DNA from: Candidatus Aerophobetes bacterium Ae_b3b
Lineage (GTDB): Bacteria > Aerophobota > Aerophobia > Aerophobales > AE-B3A
Assembly: GCA_005223085.1 (NCBI GenBank)
Contig: NJBP01000002.1
Location: 10,902 to 74,901, forward strand
Length of the DNA stretch: 64,000 nucleotides
Direction of reading: 5' to 3'
In this document: positions 34,027 to 43,412 of the stretch, in pieces
Layout: each line of letters opens with the position of its first letter
How positions within the stretch are numbered: the stretch's first letter is position 1
Notes under the pieces: generated by a model
Seen by the model: only the letters and a program-made list of their open reading frames with translations
Database searches by the model: none
Told to the model about the DNA's origin: nothing
Made by a program: the position numbers and the translations under genes

Positions 34027-34419
34027 CTACTCAATCTTCACTATTACCTGGCGGTGGCGGGGGCCATCGAACTCACAGAAGTAGATGGACTGCCAGGTGC
34101 CCAGGACTAATTGGCCTTTCTCCACGAATATAGTTTCAGAAGAGCCAACTAAAGATGCCTTTATATGAGCGGGGGAGTTTCCTTCCCGGTGTTGATAATC
34201 ACCGCTCCAGGGGATGATCTTATCCAGTTGATTCAGTATATCTCTTCTCACACTGGGGTCAGCTCCTTCATTGATAAGGATCCCGGCCGTGGTATGAGGA
34301 ACAAATACCTGGCAGGTCCCCTCTTCTACCCGGGCCTCTTTTACAATATCCTCTACTTGAGAACTGATGTCGATTAACTCTGACCGGGAATGGGTAGAAA
34401 GGGAAAATTTTTTTATCAC
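34027..34419 (-). CDS. YjbQ / UPF0047 family protein
   Basis: 130 residues, GTG start (34419) with GGAGG upstream. Landmarks are VPHTTAGILINEGAD, YQHREGNSPAHIKASLVG, LGTWQSIYFCEFDGPRHR. Members show weak thiamine-phosphate synthase activity in other bacteria, but the true role is uncertain. It is the last gene of the argH-lysA/dapF-dapA-PIN operon, starting one base after the PIN gene stop. Confidence 0.92.
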   Translation of the reverse strand: MIKKFSLSTHSRSELIDISSQVEDIVKEARVEEGTCQVFVPHTTAGILINEGADPSVRRDILNQLDKIIPWSGDYQHREGNSPAHIKASLVGSSETIFVEKGQLVLGTWQSIYFCEFDGPRHRQVIVKIE

Positions 34420-34420
34420 T

Positions 34421-34888
34421 TTAGCCTCCTTCTTGTTTCATGAGCTTCTCGGGGGTAGTAATCCTTATGCGGGGATAACCGCTAATCAGATTATAGGCAT
34501 TTATTCTTCTTTCTACCTGGGTTTTGACCAGATGTGCAAAATCCCAGCTAACAAATATATCCACTTTGTTTATCACTGCCAGTGCTAGATGTAGAGCATC
34601 GTTGAAGGCATTTGGGGGGATGATCTTTTCCTCGACATACCTTCTAGCTAGTTTCTCGGCCAAGGGGGAGACCTCCAGGGGAGGAAAATCACTAATTAAG
34701 GAGAGGATGGCCTCTCTTTTATCTTTAGTCTCCAGGGCCTTTATTTCATCAATGGTTAACCTTGAGATTATCACCCGGCAATGAGGAATCCGAACCTTCC
34801 ACCACTGACGAGTGATCCTTCGGCGCTGCGGCTGGGAGGTCTCGCAGCAAGCAGAAGGAATGGAGGGATCAAGATAAACACTCTTCAT
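34421..34888 (-). CDS. PIN-domain protein
   Basis: 155 residues. Acidic residues fit the PIN nuclease site: Asp in VYLDPSIPSAC, Glu in TIDEIKAL, Asp in NAFNDALHLALA and Asp in VSWDFAHLV. There is no paired antitoxin gene next to it. It lies between dapA and yjbQ in a biosynthetic operon. It may be an orphan VapC-like RNase or an annotated-by-fold protein with another role. Confidence 0.8.
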   Translation of the reverse strand: MKSVYLDPSIPSACCETSQPQRRRITRQWWKVRIPHCRVIISRLTIDEIKALETKDKREAILSLISDFPPLEVSPLAEKLARRYVEEKIIPPNAFNDALHLALAVINKVDIFVSWDFAHLVKTQVERRINAYNLISGYPRIRITTPEKLMKQEGG

Positions 34889-34891
34889 AGA

Positions 34892-35761
34892 TTAAAGTAG
34901 TCCATAGTCAGCCAGAGCCTTCTCCAGCCTTTCCTCATTCTCCTTTTTCATCCCATCCAGAGGAAGTCTCCACTCTGGCTCGATCATCCCCAGACGGGCC
35001 ATGGCTGTCTTTACTGGAAGAGGATTGGTCTCTATGAACATAGCCCGGGACAGGGGATATGTCTTGTAGTGAAGCTCCTTTGCTTTGCTGATATTTCTCT
35101 TTAAGTAAGCTTCCACCATTTGAGACATCTCTCCGGGTAAGATATTCGCTAGCACTGATATTACTCCCACTCCACCAAGAGATAGGATGGGCAAAGTATG
35201 AGAATCATTTCCGGAAAGGACAGAAAAGTTAGGGTCGGATAAAGACATAATAGTTGATACCTGGTCCATATTACCACTCGCTTCTTTAATGCCTGCTATG
35301 TGGGTGAGCTTGCTTAATTTAGCCACCAATGCTGCATCAATATTGACTCCAGTGCGTGAAGGGACATTATAGATAATAATAGGAAGGCCAATGGCCTCTA
35401 ATTTCCGGTAATGAGCTTCCAGACCCTTAGGGGTGGGTTTATTGTAATAGGGAGTGATTACCAGGGCAGCATCTGCACCGGCTTCTTTGGCAAATTGAGT
35501 TAACTCTTCGGCCTCATGGGTGCTGTTGGAACCAGTCCCGGCGATTACCGGAACTCGATGATTGACCTCTTTCACAGTTATCTCTACCACTCGTTCGTGT
35601 TCATCAAAGGACAAAGTAGGTGACTCCCCTGTGGTTCCACAAGGAACTATTCCATCCACTCCTTTTTCCAGACAAAACCCGATGAGCTTGCGGAAGCTAT
35701 CCTCATCTACCTCCCCCCCTTTGAAAGGGGTAACTATGGCTACATGACATCCTTTGAACAT
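34892..35761 (-). CDS. dapA: 4-hydroxy-tetrahydrodipicolinate synthase
   Basis: 289 residues; condenses pyruvate with aspartate semialdehyde in lysine/DAP synthesis. VPCGTTGESPTLS binds pyruvate, YYNKPTPKGLEAHY carries the conserved Tyr, and the Schiff-base Lys is in AGIKEASGNMDQV. It overlaps the 3' end of the lysA-dapF fusion by 22 bases, so the two are tightly coupled. Confidence 0.95.
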   Translation of the reverse strand: MFKGCHVAIVTPFKGGEVDEDSFRKLIGFCLEKGVDGIVPCGTTGESPTLSFDEHERVVEITVKEVNHRVPVIAGTGSNSTHEAEELTQFAKEAGADAALVITPYYNKPTPKGLEAHYRKLEAIGLPIIIYNVPSRTGVNIDAALVAKLSKLTHIAGIKEASGNMDQVSTIMSLSDPNFSVLSGNDSHTLPILSLGGVGVISVLANILPGEMSQMVEAYLKRNISKAKELHYKTYPLSRAMFIETNPLPVKTAMARLGMIEPEWRLPLDGMKKENEERLEKALADYGLL

Positions 35762-37923
35762 TGGCTAACCTCCCCTTCCCATTTTCCCTCATATACCACT
35801 TCTGCTTTACCTTCCAGGGAAACTTGAGTAAAATTATGGGTGCCTGATTTTTGAAAATAGACTTTCAGATCTCCCCCGCCGGTTTTTATCTTCACCGGAG
35901 AATTAAGGGCGTAGACTAGATTTGCTGCTAAAGCTGTAGCTACTGCTCCGGTACCACAACTTAGAGTCTCTGCCTCTACCCCTCTTTCGTAGGTTCTCAT
36001 CCTCACGGTATCATCCTTTATTTCTGCAAAGTCAACATTGGTGCCCTCTGGCTGAAACTTTCCATGGTATCTTATTCGGGATCCCATTTTGGGAAGATCA
36101 ATCTTTTCTACCTCCGGGACAAAGAGAACAAAGTGAGGTACTCCCGTATCCAGAAAATGGCCTGTGTAGGAGCCATCCCCCAGGTTTATCTCTAGGTTTA
36201 ACTGAGAAATGGAAGGATCTTTCATTCTTATGCGGACCCGATTCTTTTTTACCTGGGAGAAAATCTTTCCCGATAAGGTCTCAAAAGAACATTTTTCCCC
36301 CACAATTTTCTTAAGGTGGGCAAATCTAGCTATGCATCGGGCTCCATTTCCACACATTGCCGGTTCGCTCCCGTCAGGATTGAAAATGCGCATTTTAAAA
36401 TCAGCTACCCGAGATTTTTCCAGAAGTAGAACTCCATCTGCTCCAATGCCGATCTTTCTGGGACATATGGTTCTGGAAAATTCGGGTCCATTCTTGATAA
36501 ACTGGGAGCGGTTATCAATGACGATAAAGTCATTGCCACTTCCCTGTAACTTGGTGAAAGGGATGGGACCAGAAAGAGCTTTCTTTTCCCCCAGTGGGCG
36601 AGCTGAGCAAGATTTAGAACTCGAGGGAGAACCTCTAAAGGAGGAGAATAATTCCTCAGGGATGGACTCCTCCTTAATCAGATCTTTATAAGTTTCCCTC
36701 TCTCGAATTATCCACCACTGATCCTTCTTTACCAACACTTCTGCTGGTCTGGGTCGAGCATTGTAAGTAAAGCTCATGCTAAAGCAATAGGCTCCGGTAT
36801 CCATGATAGCCAGATACTCTCCTTCCGTGATTTGAGGAAGAGGTCTTTCCCGAGCAAAGAAATCTCCCGACTCACAGACCGGACCTACTACATCTACCAC
36901 TTCAGGGGAACCCGCCCCATGAGGTTCTTTTAGTTTTTTTATCTGGTGATAGGCTCCGTAAAGGGATGGTCTAATGAGATCGTTCATCCCCGCATCTACA
37001 ATGATAAATCTCTTTTTCCCTCTATTCTTTTTATAAAGTACCTGAGTGATTAAGACCCCGGCCGGTCCCACCAGGAATCTTCCTGGCTCAAGGATTAATT
37101 TTGCCCCGGTTTTCTTGATCAATGGATAGATTTTTTCTGCTAGATCCATGATGTTTAAAGGGAGCTTTCCTTCCTCATAGCTAATGCCAAATCCCCCTCC
37201 CATATCCACATATTTTAGGTTCAGTCCCTTTTCTTTAAGCAGTTCAAGAAAATCCAGGATCTTTTCCAGAGCCCTAAGATAAGGCTGAAGGCTGGTTATC
37301 TGGGAGCCGAGATGAAAATGAATCCCTACTGGCTCCAAGAGGGGTGATTTTTTAACCTGGGAGTATAGTTTCTCTGCCTCATCAAAGTCAAGACCGAACT
37401 TATTTTCCCTCTTGCCGGTGGTGATGTAGCGGTGAGTTTTCGGATCCACGTCGGGATTTATGCGTAAGGATATTTTGGCACTCTGGTTCAATTGGCGGCT
37501 GAGCTTTTCTATTAATCTTAACTCTCCTGGTGACTCCACGTTAAAGATAAAGATGTTCTCTCTTAGGGCGTATTCTATCTCCTCTTTATTTTTTCCGGGT
37601 CCCGCAAAAACTATTTTTTGAGGAGGGAATCCAGCCTGAAGCGCTTTGTATAGCTCTCCTCCCGAGAGAATGTCTGCTCCCGCACCTTCAGTAGCCAGAA
37701 TTCGGCAAAGGGTAAGATTGGCATTGGCCTTTACTGAGTAGCAAATTAAGGGGGAGAGTTTGCTGAAGGCGTGGCAGACTTCCCGGTAACCATCGATTAG
37801 GCTATTATAGCTGTAAAGATAAAGAGGGGTCCCTACCTCCTCAGCCACCTGGCCAACTGGTACCTCTTCGCAGAAAAGCTGCCTGGCCTTATAGTGAAAA
37901 TGGCTTTTTCTATTAGCTGGCAA
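35740..37923 (-). CDS. lysA-dapF: Fused diaminopimelate decarboxylase / diaminopimelate epimerase
   Basis: 727 residues in one uninterrupted frame. Residues 1 to about 420 are LysA: PLP Lys in CYSVKANANLTLC, SGGELYKALQAGF, LEPGRFLVGPAG, GPVCESGDFFA and YCFSMSFTYNARPRP. After a short Ser/Gly-rich linker, about 450-727 are DapF: KLQGSGNDFIVID, first catalytic Cys in PAMCGNGARC, second in ETLSCGTGAVATA. The epimerase product (meso-DAP) is the decarboxylase substrate, so channelling is plausible. The start is TTG 37923, overlapping argH. Confidence 0.93.
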   Translation of the reverse strand: MPANRKSHFHYKARQLFCEEVPVGQVAEEVGTPLYLYSYNSLIDGYREVCHAFSKLSPLICYSVKANANLTLCRILATEGAGADILSGGELYKALQAGFPPQKIVFAGPGKNKEEIEYALRENIFIFNVESPGELRLIEKLSRQLNQSAKISLRINPDVDPKTHRYITTGKRENKFGLDFDEAEKLYSQVKKSPLLEPVGIHFHLGSQITSLQPYLRALEKILDFLELLKEKGLNLKYVDMGGGFGISYEEGKLPLNIMDLAEKIYPLIKKTGAKLILEPGRFLVGPAGVLITQVLYKKNRGKKRFIIVDAGMNDLIRPSLYGAYHQIKKLKEPHGAGSPEVVDVVGPVCESGDFFARERPLPQITEGEYLAIMDTGAYCFSMSFTYNARPRPAEVLVKKDQWWIIRERETYKDLIKEESIPEELFSSFRGSPSSSKSCSARPLGEKKALSGPIPFTKLQGSGNDFIVIDNRSQFIKNGPEFSRTICPRKIGIGADGVLLLEKSRVADFKMRIFNPDGSEPAMCGNGARCIARFAHLKKIVGEKCSFETLSGKIFSQVKKNRVRIRMKDPSISQLNLEINLGDGSYTGHFLDTGVPHFVLFVPEVEKIDLPKMGSRIRYHGKFQPEGTNVDFAEIKDDTVRMRTYERGVEAETLSCGTGAVATALAANLVYALNSPVKIKTGGGDLKVYFQKSGTHNFTQVSLEGKAEVVYEGKWEGEVSQCSKDVM

Positions 37924-39304
37924 TGGGATTTTCTCCTTCCTCCAGTTTCTCCCTGGCCAGTTTTATCTGTCTGGCCAGAGACTTTTTTCCGGTACCCCCG
38001 GTTGATTCCTTATTAAAAACAGATTCTTCCAGCTTTATCCTTTGGAAAACATCGGCCTCAAAAAGAGAAGAAATCTTTTGATAGTCCTTCAAGGCTAGAT
38101 CCTCAAAACACTTATTTTCCTTTAAACAGTGTTTAACCAATTTTCCCACCATTCCGTGAGCTTCTCTGAAAGGAACGCCTTTCTCTACCAGATAATCAGC
38201 CAGGTCCGTAGCCGCGAAAAAGCCCTGTTGGGCCTGTTTTCTCATATTCTCATGGTTTAGCTTTATCTTACCTATCATCCTGGGGTACAGTTTTAAACAT
38301 CGCTTGATAATCTTCACCGCTTCAAACAAAGAAGATTTGTCTTCCTGTAGATCTCGATTATAAGAGAGGGGAAGAGCCTTCATGGTGGTGAGAAGAGAAA
38401 AAAGATCCCCATAAACTCTGGCCGTTTTTGCCCGAGTGAGTTCGGCCACATCAGGATTCTTTTTCTGCGGCATGAGACTGGAGCCGGTGGTAAAGGCATC
38501 ACTTATTTCAACAAAGGAGAAGGCAGGAGATGACCAGAGGATGAGATCCTCTGAGAGACGGGAAAGATGCATCATTAAAAGAGCCACACAACATAGAAAT
38601 TCAATAATATAATCACGGTCACTCACGGTGTCCATACTGTTCTTGGTAATGAGGGGAAAATTTAAAAGCCTGGCCACATAGGCTCTATCAATGGGCAAAG
38701 ACGTTCCCGCCAGAGCCCCTACCCCCAGGGGAAGGACATTGACTCGGACATAGCAGTCTTTTAGCCGTAGTTTATCCCTTTGTAGCATCCAAAAATATGC
38801 CAGAAGGTGGTGAGAGAAAAAAACTGGCTGGGCATATTGTAGGTGCGTATAGCCGGGTAGGATAACCTGCCTGTTTTTTTCGGCAAATTCAAGGATCACC
38901 CTTTGGAAATTAGATATAAGATGGAGGATTTCACTTATTTCCTCTCTCAAGAAAAGTCTTTCATCCAGGGCTATCTGGTCATTTCTGGATCTTGCCGTGT
39001 GAAGTTTTTTGCCAGCCTCCCCGGCTCTTCTTATTACCTCCTCCTCTATAGCCATATGAATGTCTTCTTTTCCAGTGAAGTCAAGCTTTCCCTTATCTAA
39101 GTCTTTTTTTATCTCTTCCAGGGCCAGGATGATCTTTTGAGCCTCCTTTTCCTCGATGATTCCCACCTTGGAGAGCATTTTGACATGAGCAATGCTCCCG
39201 ATTATATCGTGGGGGTAGAGTTTTCTATCTACGTCAATAGAGGAGGTGAAGTCCTTCACTAACTCATCGGTCTCCTCACTGAATCTTTCGGCCCAGAGGC
39301 TCAT
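37913..39304 (-). CDS. argH: Argininosuccinate lyase
   Basis: 463 residues; splits argininosuccinate into arginine and fumarate. The fumarase-family signature GSSLMPQKKNPD is present, with HTARSRNDQIALD and YTHLQYAQPVFFSHH. It is first or second in an operon that runs into lysA-dapF, dapA, PIN and yjbQ, and follows an FmdB-type zinc ribbon gene by 16 bases. argG is not in the window. Confidence 0.96.
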   Translation of the reverse strand: MSLWAERFSEETDELVKDFTSSIDVDRKLYPHDIIGSIAHVKMLSKVGIIEEKEAQKIILALEEIKKDLDKGKLDFTGKEDIHMAIEEEVIRRAGEAGKKLHTARSRNDQIALDERLFLREEISEILHLISNFQRVILEFAEKNRQVILPGYTHLQYAQPVFFSHHLLAYFWMLQRDKLRLKDCYVRVNVLPLGVGALAGTSLPIDRAYVARLLNFPLITKNSMDTVSDRDYIIEFLCCVALLMMHLSRLSEDLILWSSPAFSFVEISDAFTTGSSLMPQKKNPDVAELTRAKTARVYGDLFSLLTTMKALPLSYNRDLQEDKSSLFEAVKIIKRCLKLYPRMIGKIKLNHENMRKQAQQGFFAATDLADYLVEKGVPFREAHGMVGKLVKHCLKENKCFEDLALKDYQKISSLFEADVFQRIKLEESVFNKESTGGTGKKSLARQIKLAREKLEEGENPIAS

Positions 39305-39320
39305 AAAAATATTCCCTTAT

Positions 39321-39542
39321 TTATCTATGGCAAGGTGCACAGCTTGGTGCTCGGCAGGTAGAACAGCTACTCGTTCCACCTAGTGTGCCTTCTTTGGTTC
39401 TCCCGCTGATGAATCGAGGAAGAAGTTTTTTCAGTTGGGAGCTACCGCATTTTGCGCATTTAAGTTCATTTTCCTTACCCAGATTTACCAAGCGGGTAAA
39501 CTCTTCCCCGCAACTGCCACATTTGTATCGATATAAAGGCAT
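39321..39542 (-). CDS. FmdB-family zinc-ribbon protein
   Basis: 73 residues. MPLYRYKCGSCGEEF and ELKCAKCGSSQLKK give the paired CxxC zinc ribbon. The C-terminus has extra Cys (SCSTCRAPSCAPC), which is unusual in number but seen in this family. The function is unknown; members often accompany metabolic genes. It is promoter-proximal to argH. Confidence 0.85.
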   Translation of the reverse strand: MPLYRYKCGSCGEEFTRLVNLGKENELKCAKCGSSQLKKLLPRFISGRTKEGTLGGTSSCSTCRAPSCAPCHR

Positions 39543-39624
39543 CTTAACCTACCTCTTCGGGCTTTCCCTCTCTATTAGCGCAATCTGGTGCTTAAGTTTA
39601 GTATAATTCGGTGGAGCTGTCAAA

Positions 39625-39653
39625 TTGACTCTCTTAGAAAAATTGCTTATTAT
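39625..39653 (+). promoter_or_regulatory. Promoter of larA-like gene
   Basis: TTGACT (39625-39630), a 17-base spacer and TATTAT (39648-39653) on the plus strand. A TTGACA on the opposite strand (39623-39618) is probably part of the fmdB/argH promoter, so the region is divergent. Confidence 0.6.
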
Positions 39654-39701
39654 GGTTTAGTGAGCTTATTGGAAACCAAAGTTTTTGAATGATTGAAAAA
39701 A

Positions 39702-40976
39702 ATGAGGAAAAGATTAACTTTAAGGTATAAAGACAAGGAGATTGAGGTAAAAATTCCCCTGGGGAATCTTATGTATGTTATAAAGCCAGAGGATCTTCCT
39801 GGACTAGAGAATGAGCAAAAATCTATTAAGCACTCGCTAGAGAATCCCATAGGCTCAGCTCCTCTATCTCAACAAGTGAAAAAAGGAATGAAGGTGGTTA
39901 TCATGGCAGATGATATTACTCGACCCACACCCCGAGAGAGGATTCTTCCGGCCCTCCTGGATGGATTAAATGAATCTGGCATACTTGATAGAGATATCAC
40001 GGTGTTGATTGCTCTGGGAACTCATCGTTATATGAGCAAAGAGGAGATAGAGCACTGTTTTGGGAAAAGGCTTACGGAAAGAGTAACCATCTTAAACCAT
40101 GAGTGGAAGGCTAAAGCTAATCTTGTCTACCTGGGCTCAACTCCCAGGGGGATACCCGTCTCCATTAATAAGATCGCCCATGAGGCTGATTATTTAATTG
40201 GGGTAGGCAGTATTGTTCCTCATTCTCTTGCTGGTTATGGAGGAGGCGCTAAGATAGTCCAGCCTGGAATTTGTTCTTGGGAGACCACTGGGAAAACGCA
40301 TCTTCTGGCGGTAGAAAGGAATGACTTTCTTGAAGTTGCAGGAAATCCGGAAAATGAGGCCAGGTTGGAGATGGAGGAGGTGGCAAGAATTGCTGGATTA
40401 AATTTCATTGTTAATGTGGTACTCAATGGCAAAGGAAGAATAGTCAAGGTAGTTTCCGGTGACCCAGTGAAGGCCCACAGAGAGGGAGTAAAAGTAGCCA
40501 GGAAAGTTTATGAGCAAAAAATACCCGAGTTAGCTGATGTGATTATAGCAAGTGCCTATCCAGCCAATATAGACTATTGGCAGGGTGCCAAGGCCCTCTC
40601 TTATGCCCAACACGGCCTTAGAGAAAAGGGCACGGTTATCCTTCTAGCTTCCTTCCCTGATGGCATCTCTCCCACGCACTCTGAGTTTGAAAAATACGGA
40701 GATAGGCCATATGAGGAGATAAAGCGGCTAATTAAAGAAAATAAGATTCAGGATCTCGTCTGTGCCTCTATTTTAGTTTGTCATGCGCTGGTTAGAGATC
40801 GCTGTGAAGTTATCTGCGTTTCGGAGGGACTGTCTATAGAACAAAAGGAAAGGCTTGGCTTCAGGCACGCCGATAGCCTGGATGAGGCATGGGAAATGGT
40901 CTTATCAAAGTATGGAAAAGGGGTGAAGATAGGGCTTATAGACCATGGAGGTGATATGCTGCCCAGACCTGGTTAA
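39702..40976 (+). CDS. LarA-family nickel-pincer racemase/epimerase (DUF2088)
   Basis: About 424 residues. GTHRYMSKEEIEHCFG, HSLAGYGGGAKIVQPGICS and ADDITRPTPRERILP match the lactate racemase family, which uses a nickel-pincer nucleotide bound through a Lys. The larB/C/E cofactor genes are not seen here. Relatives racemise or epimerise various 2-hydroxy acids, so lactate is only one option. Start: ATG 39702 is chosen; a TTG at 39693 is also in frame, and neither has a strong ribosome site. Confidence 0.87.
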   Translation: MRKRLTLRYKDKEIEVKIPLGNLMYVIKPEDLPGLENEQKSIKHSLENPIGSAPLSQQVKKGMKVVIMADDITRPTPRERILPALLDGLNESGILDRDITVLIALGTHRYMSKEEIEHCFGKRLTERVTILNHEWKAKANLVYLGSTPRGIPVSINKIAHEADYLIGVGSIVPHSLAGYGGGAKIVQPGICSWETTGKTHLLAVERNDFLEVAGNPENEARLEMEEVARIAGLNFIVNVVLNGKGRIVKVVSGDPVKAHREGVKVARKVYEQKIPELADVIIASAYPANIDYWQGAKALSYAQHGLREKGTVILLASFPDGISPTHSEFEKYGDRPYEEIKRLIKENKIQDLVCASILVCHALVRDRCEVICVSEGLSIEQKERLGFRHADSLDEAWEMVLSKYGKGVKIGLIDHGGDMLPRPG

Positions 40977-40979
40977 GAA

Positions 40980-41331
40980 TATCTCGGGACTCTTCCCCTT
41001 CGTCGCTGTATATCGACTTTGGATTGTTTCTGCTCGTCTTCTCGTTGCCTGCGGCACCTTAACGGCCGGGAAAGACGTGAGGATCTCGAGGGGGGAAACA
41101 TCCCCCCTCGACGCTACGCTGCTCCCCCCAATCCAAAAACAGGCAGAGCACGTCGCTCCGCTCCTCAGACAACACGTCTTTCTTTTCCTCAACTATTCTT
41201 GAGGGGGAAAATATTCCCCCTCAACGCTCGCTTCGCTCACTGCTCCCCCTAAATTCGAAGCCTGCAGAGCTGACTCGTTAAGGTGGCTGATATAAGGCTC
41301 CTTCGGGGAAAGTCCCTCGATACGCGTATAA
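40980..41331. repeat. Dispersed repeat, copy B (long form)
   Basis: Same ends and core blocks as copy A (29322-29528), but with three inserts: about 41047-41063 (CCTGCGGCACCTTAACGGCC), about 41081-41149 and about 41199-41266. The inserts contain their own inverted GAGGGGGGAAAC/CCCCCCTCGACGCT-type blocks (AGGGGGAAAATATTCCCCCT is self-complementary). It therefore looks like a modular palindromic element. No full gene was found in this 421-base gap. Confidence 0.75.
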
Positions 41332-41398
41332 ATATCTTCCTGGTACTGGTAGTTTAGCCCGTTTTTGAAAAAGCTAAAGAGCGAAAGGAGAAAATGGT

Positions 41399-42430
41399 TT
41401 GAAGGCGATTTTAAAAAATAAGGAGGCCGTAGGTTTTGATCTTGAGGAGATACCTGTACCTGAGCCCAAGTCCAAAGAGGTTCTGGTTAAAGTGAAAGCT
41501 GCTGCTATATGCGGCTCGGATTTGAAAATTTTTAAGTGGATACCCTGGTGTAAAAATGTGGTTAAGTCTTTGCCCTTTATTCCAGGGCATGAATGTGCCG
41601 GTGAGGTGGTGGAGGTTGGAAAGGAGGTTAAAAGGATAAAAGTAGGGGATAAAGTAGCAGCGGAAACCCATATTACCTGTGGAAAATGCTGGCAATGTCG
41701 GCATGACCGCTCTCACACCTGCCAGAATATGGAACTTTTTGGTCACACTGTAAACGGCTGTTTTGCTGAATACTGTATAATACCCCTGGTCTCTACCAGG
41801 AGGGTGCCTGAGGATCTACCTTTTGAGAAGGGATGTCTTCTCGAACCAATGGGAATCCCCTTGAGGGCTGTATACGAAGGAGAAGTAGAGGGAGATTCAG
41901 TAGTGGTTATAGGATGTGGGCCTATCGGGCAATTTGCGGTAGGGATTTCGAGGATAAAAGGAGCCGAAAAAATTATCGCTACCGATATTAACGAGAAAAG
42001 GCTAAACCTAGCCAGGAGAATGGGAGCGACTCATCTGGTTAATGCTCAAAAAGAATCTCTCGTAGATAGAGTTTTATCCCTGACCAACGGAAATGGAGCA
42101 GGAGTGATAATCGAGGCTTCGGGTGATGCTCAAGCCTTAGAGAAAGCATTTAATTACTTAAGGACTGGGGGAAAGTTATTTATGATAGGTCATCCTGAGG
42201 AGCTTTTAAAGATTGATGGATCTCCTCAGATTATTCTCAAGGAAGCCAGAATCAGAGGACTGTTCGGAAGGGAAATATGGAGAACCTGGGAGATAGCCGA
42301 GAATCTACTTTCCGCGGGAAAACTCAATATAGATCCTATAATTACTCATAAATTTTCCTTAGAAGATTTCGAGAAGGCCTTCGATATAGCAATTTCGGGC
42401 CAAGGATGCAAGATACTTCTCATTCCTTGA
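41399..42430 (+). CDS. Zinc-dependent medium-chain dehydrogenase (polyol/threonine dehydrogenase type)
   Basis: 343 residues, TTG start (41399) with AAAGGAG upstream. The catalytic zinc region has AICGSDLKIF and GHECAGEVVEVG. The structural zinc lobe is CGKCWQCRHDRSHTC, and the NAD fold shows VVIGCGPIGQFAVG. Sorbitol-, threonine- or other polyol-dehydrogenase relatives are likely. It heads a three-gene operon with an epimerase and a FGGY kinase, so it probably oxidises a sugar alcohol. Confidence 0.92.
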   Translation: MKAILKNKEAVGFDLEEIPVPEPKSKEVLVKVKAAAICGSDLKIFKWIPWCKNVVKSLPFIPGHECAGEVVEVGKEVKRIKVGDKVAAETHITCGKCWQCRHDRSHTCQNMELFGHTVNGCFAEYCIIPLVSTRRVPEDLPFEKGCLLEPMGIPLRAVYEGEVEGDSVVVIGCGPIGQFAVGISRIKGAEKIIATDINEKRLNLARRMGATHLVNAQKESLVDRVLSLTNGNGAGVIIEASGDAQALEKAFNYLRTGGKLFMIGHPEELLKIDGSPQIILKEARIRGLFGREIWRTWEIAENLLSAGKLNIDPIITHKFSLEDFEKAFDIAISGQGCKILLIP

Positions 42431-42451
42431 TAGCTTTAAAGGAGTAATTCA

Positions 42452-43399
42452 ATGGCTGTTCTTATTACGGGAGGTTACGGACAATTAGGGTCCTGGCTTA
42501 CCTACCAGTTTGCTGGGGTGGGAAAAGAGGTTATAGTTCTCGATGTGGTAGGTAAAGACCTTGATTATCTTAAGGAAATAAAAGATAAGATTAGATTTGT
42601 TCGGGCAAGTGTGCTCGATTTCCCAAAACTGGTGGAAGTATTTATCCGGTACAAGGATAAAATTGAGGGAATTATACATACAGTAGCGATAACTGCCGAC
42701 CCCTCTCTTGAGGGAAACCCTCACCAGGCTCTTATGATAAATCTCACCGGGACAGTCAATATGCTCGAGCTGGCTAGACTCTTTAAAATTAAGAAATTTC
42801 TCTTTGCTAGCTCAGGAGCAGTATATGGAGAGGTAAAAGACAACCCTTCTGAACTTACTCATCCTCTTCATCCTAGTGACTTATATGGCGCCAGCAAGGT
42901 GGCCGGGGAGCTCATTGGTCAGCAATATGAGCATCACTATGGTCTTGATTTTCGGAGTGCTCGTCTTTACTTTTTCTTTGGTCCGGGAAGGCTTCCTTCC
43001 CAGCAAACTGAGCTGTTTAAAAATCTTCTAGGGCCTCTTGAGGGTCTTCCTGGTCTAAAACTGGAGAAGGGTGCCGATCAGAAACTGGGATTTACTTACG
43101 TTAAAGATATCGCCTATGGAACTTATCTTCTCTACCAGGCTGAAAATCTCAAGCACAAATCGGTAAATATCTCTTCCGAACAACCGATTTCTTTCCTCCA
43201 GATGGTGAGCTTAGCTCAAAAGTATAGTGATAAACCTACTCAGGTGGAGATAGGCCCGGGCAAGCTCTTTCCTCGAGGAGAGACTTTGGATATCTCTCTT
43301 GCCAAAGAGGAGCTTGGATTTTATCCCCAATATACTGTGGAGGAAGGTATGCGCGAATACGCCCGGTGGGTAAAGAAAAATGCGATGAGGAAGGATTAG
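42452..43399 (+). CDS. NAD-dependent epimerase/dehydratase (extended SDR)
   Basis: 315 residues. LITGGYGQLGSWL is the nucleotide-binding GxxGxxG, and FASSGAVYGE with DLYGASKVAGE gives the catalytic Ser and YxxxK. The C-terminal part has TLDISLAKEELGFYPQYTVEEG, common in sugar-nucleotide epimerases. The catabolic operon around it suggests a free-sugar or sugar-acid substrate instead; this is undecided. Confidence 0.9.
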   Translation: MAVLITGGYGQLGSWLTYQFAGVGKEVIVLDVVGKDLDYLKEIKDKIRFVRASVLDFPKLVEVFIRYKDKIEGIIHTVAITADPSLEGNPHQALMINLTGTVNMLELARLFKIKKFLFASSGAVYGEVKDNPSELTHPLHPSDLYGASKVAGELIGQQYEHHYGLDFRSARLYFFFGPGRLPSQQTELFKNLLGPLEGLPGLKLEKGADQKLGFTYVKDIAYGTYLLYQAENLKHKSVNISSEQPISFLQMVSLAQKYSDKPTQVEIGPGKLFPRGETLDISLAKEELGFYPQYTVEEGMREYARWVKKNAMRKD

Positions 43400-43412
43400 A
43401 GAGGACGATAAG

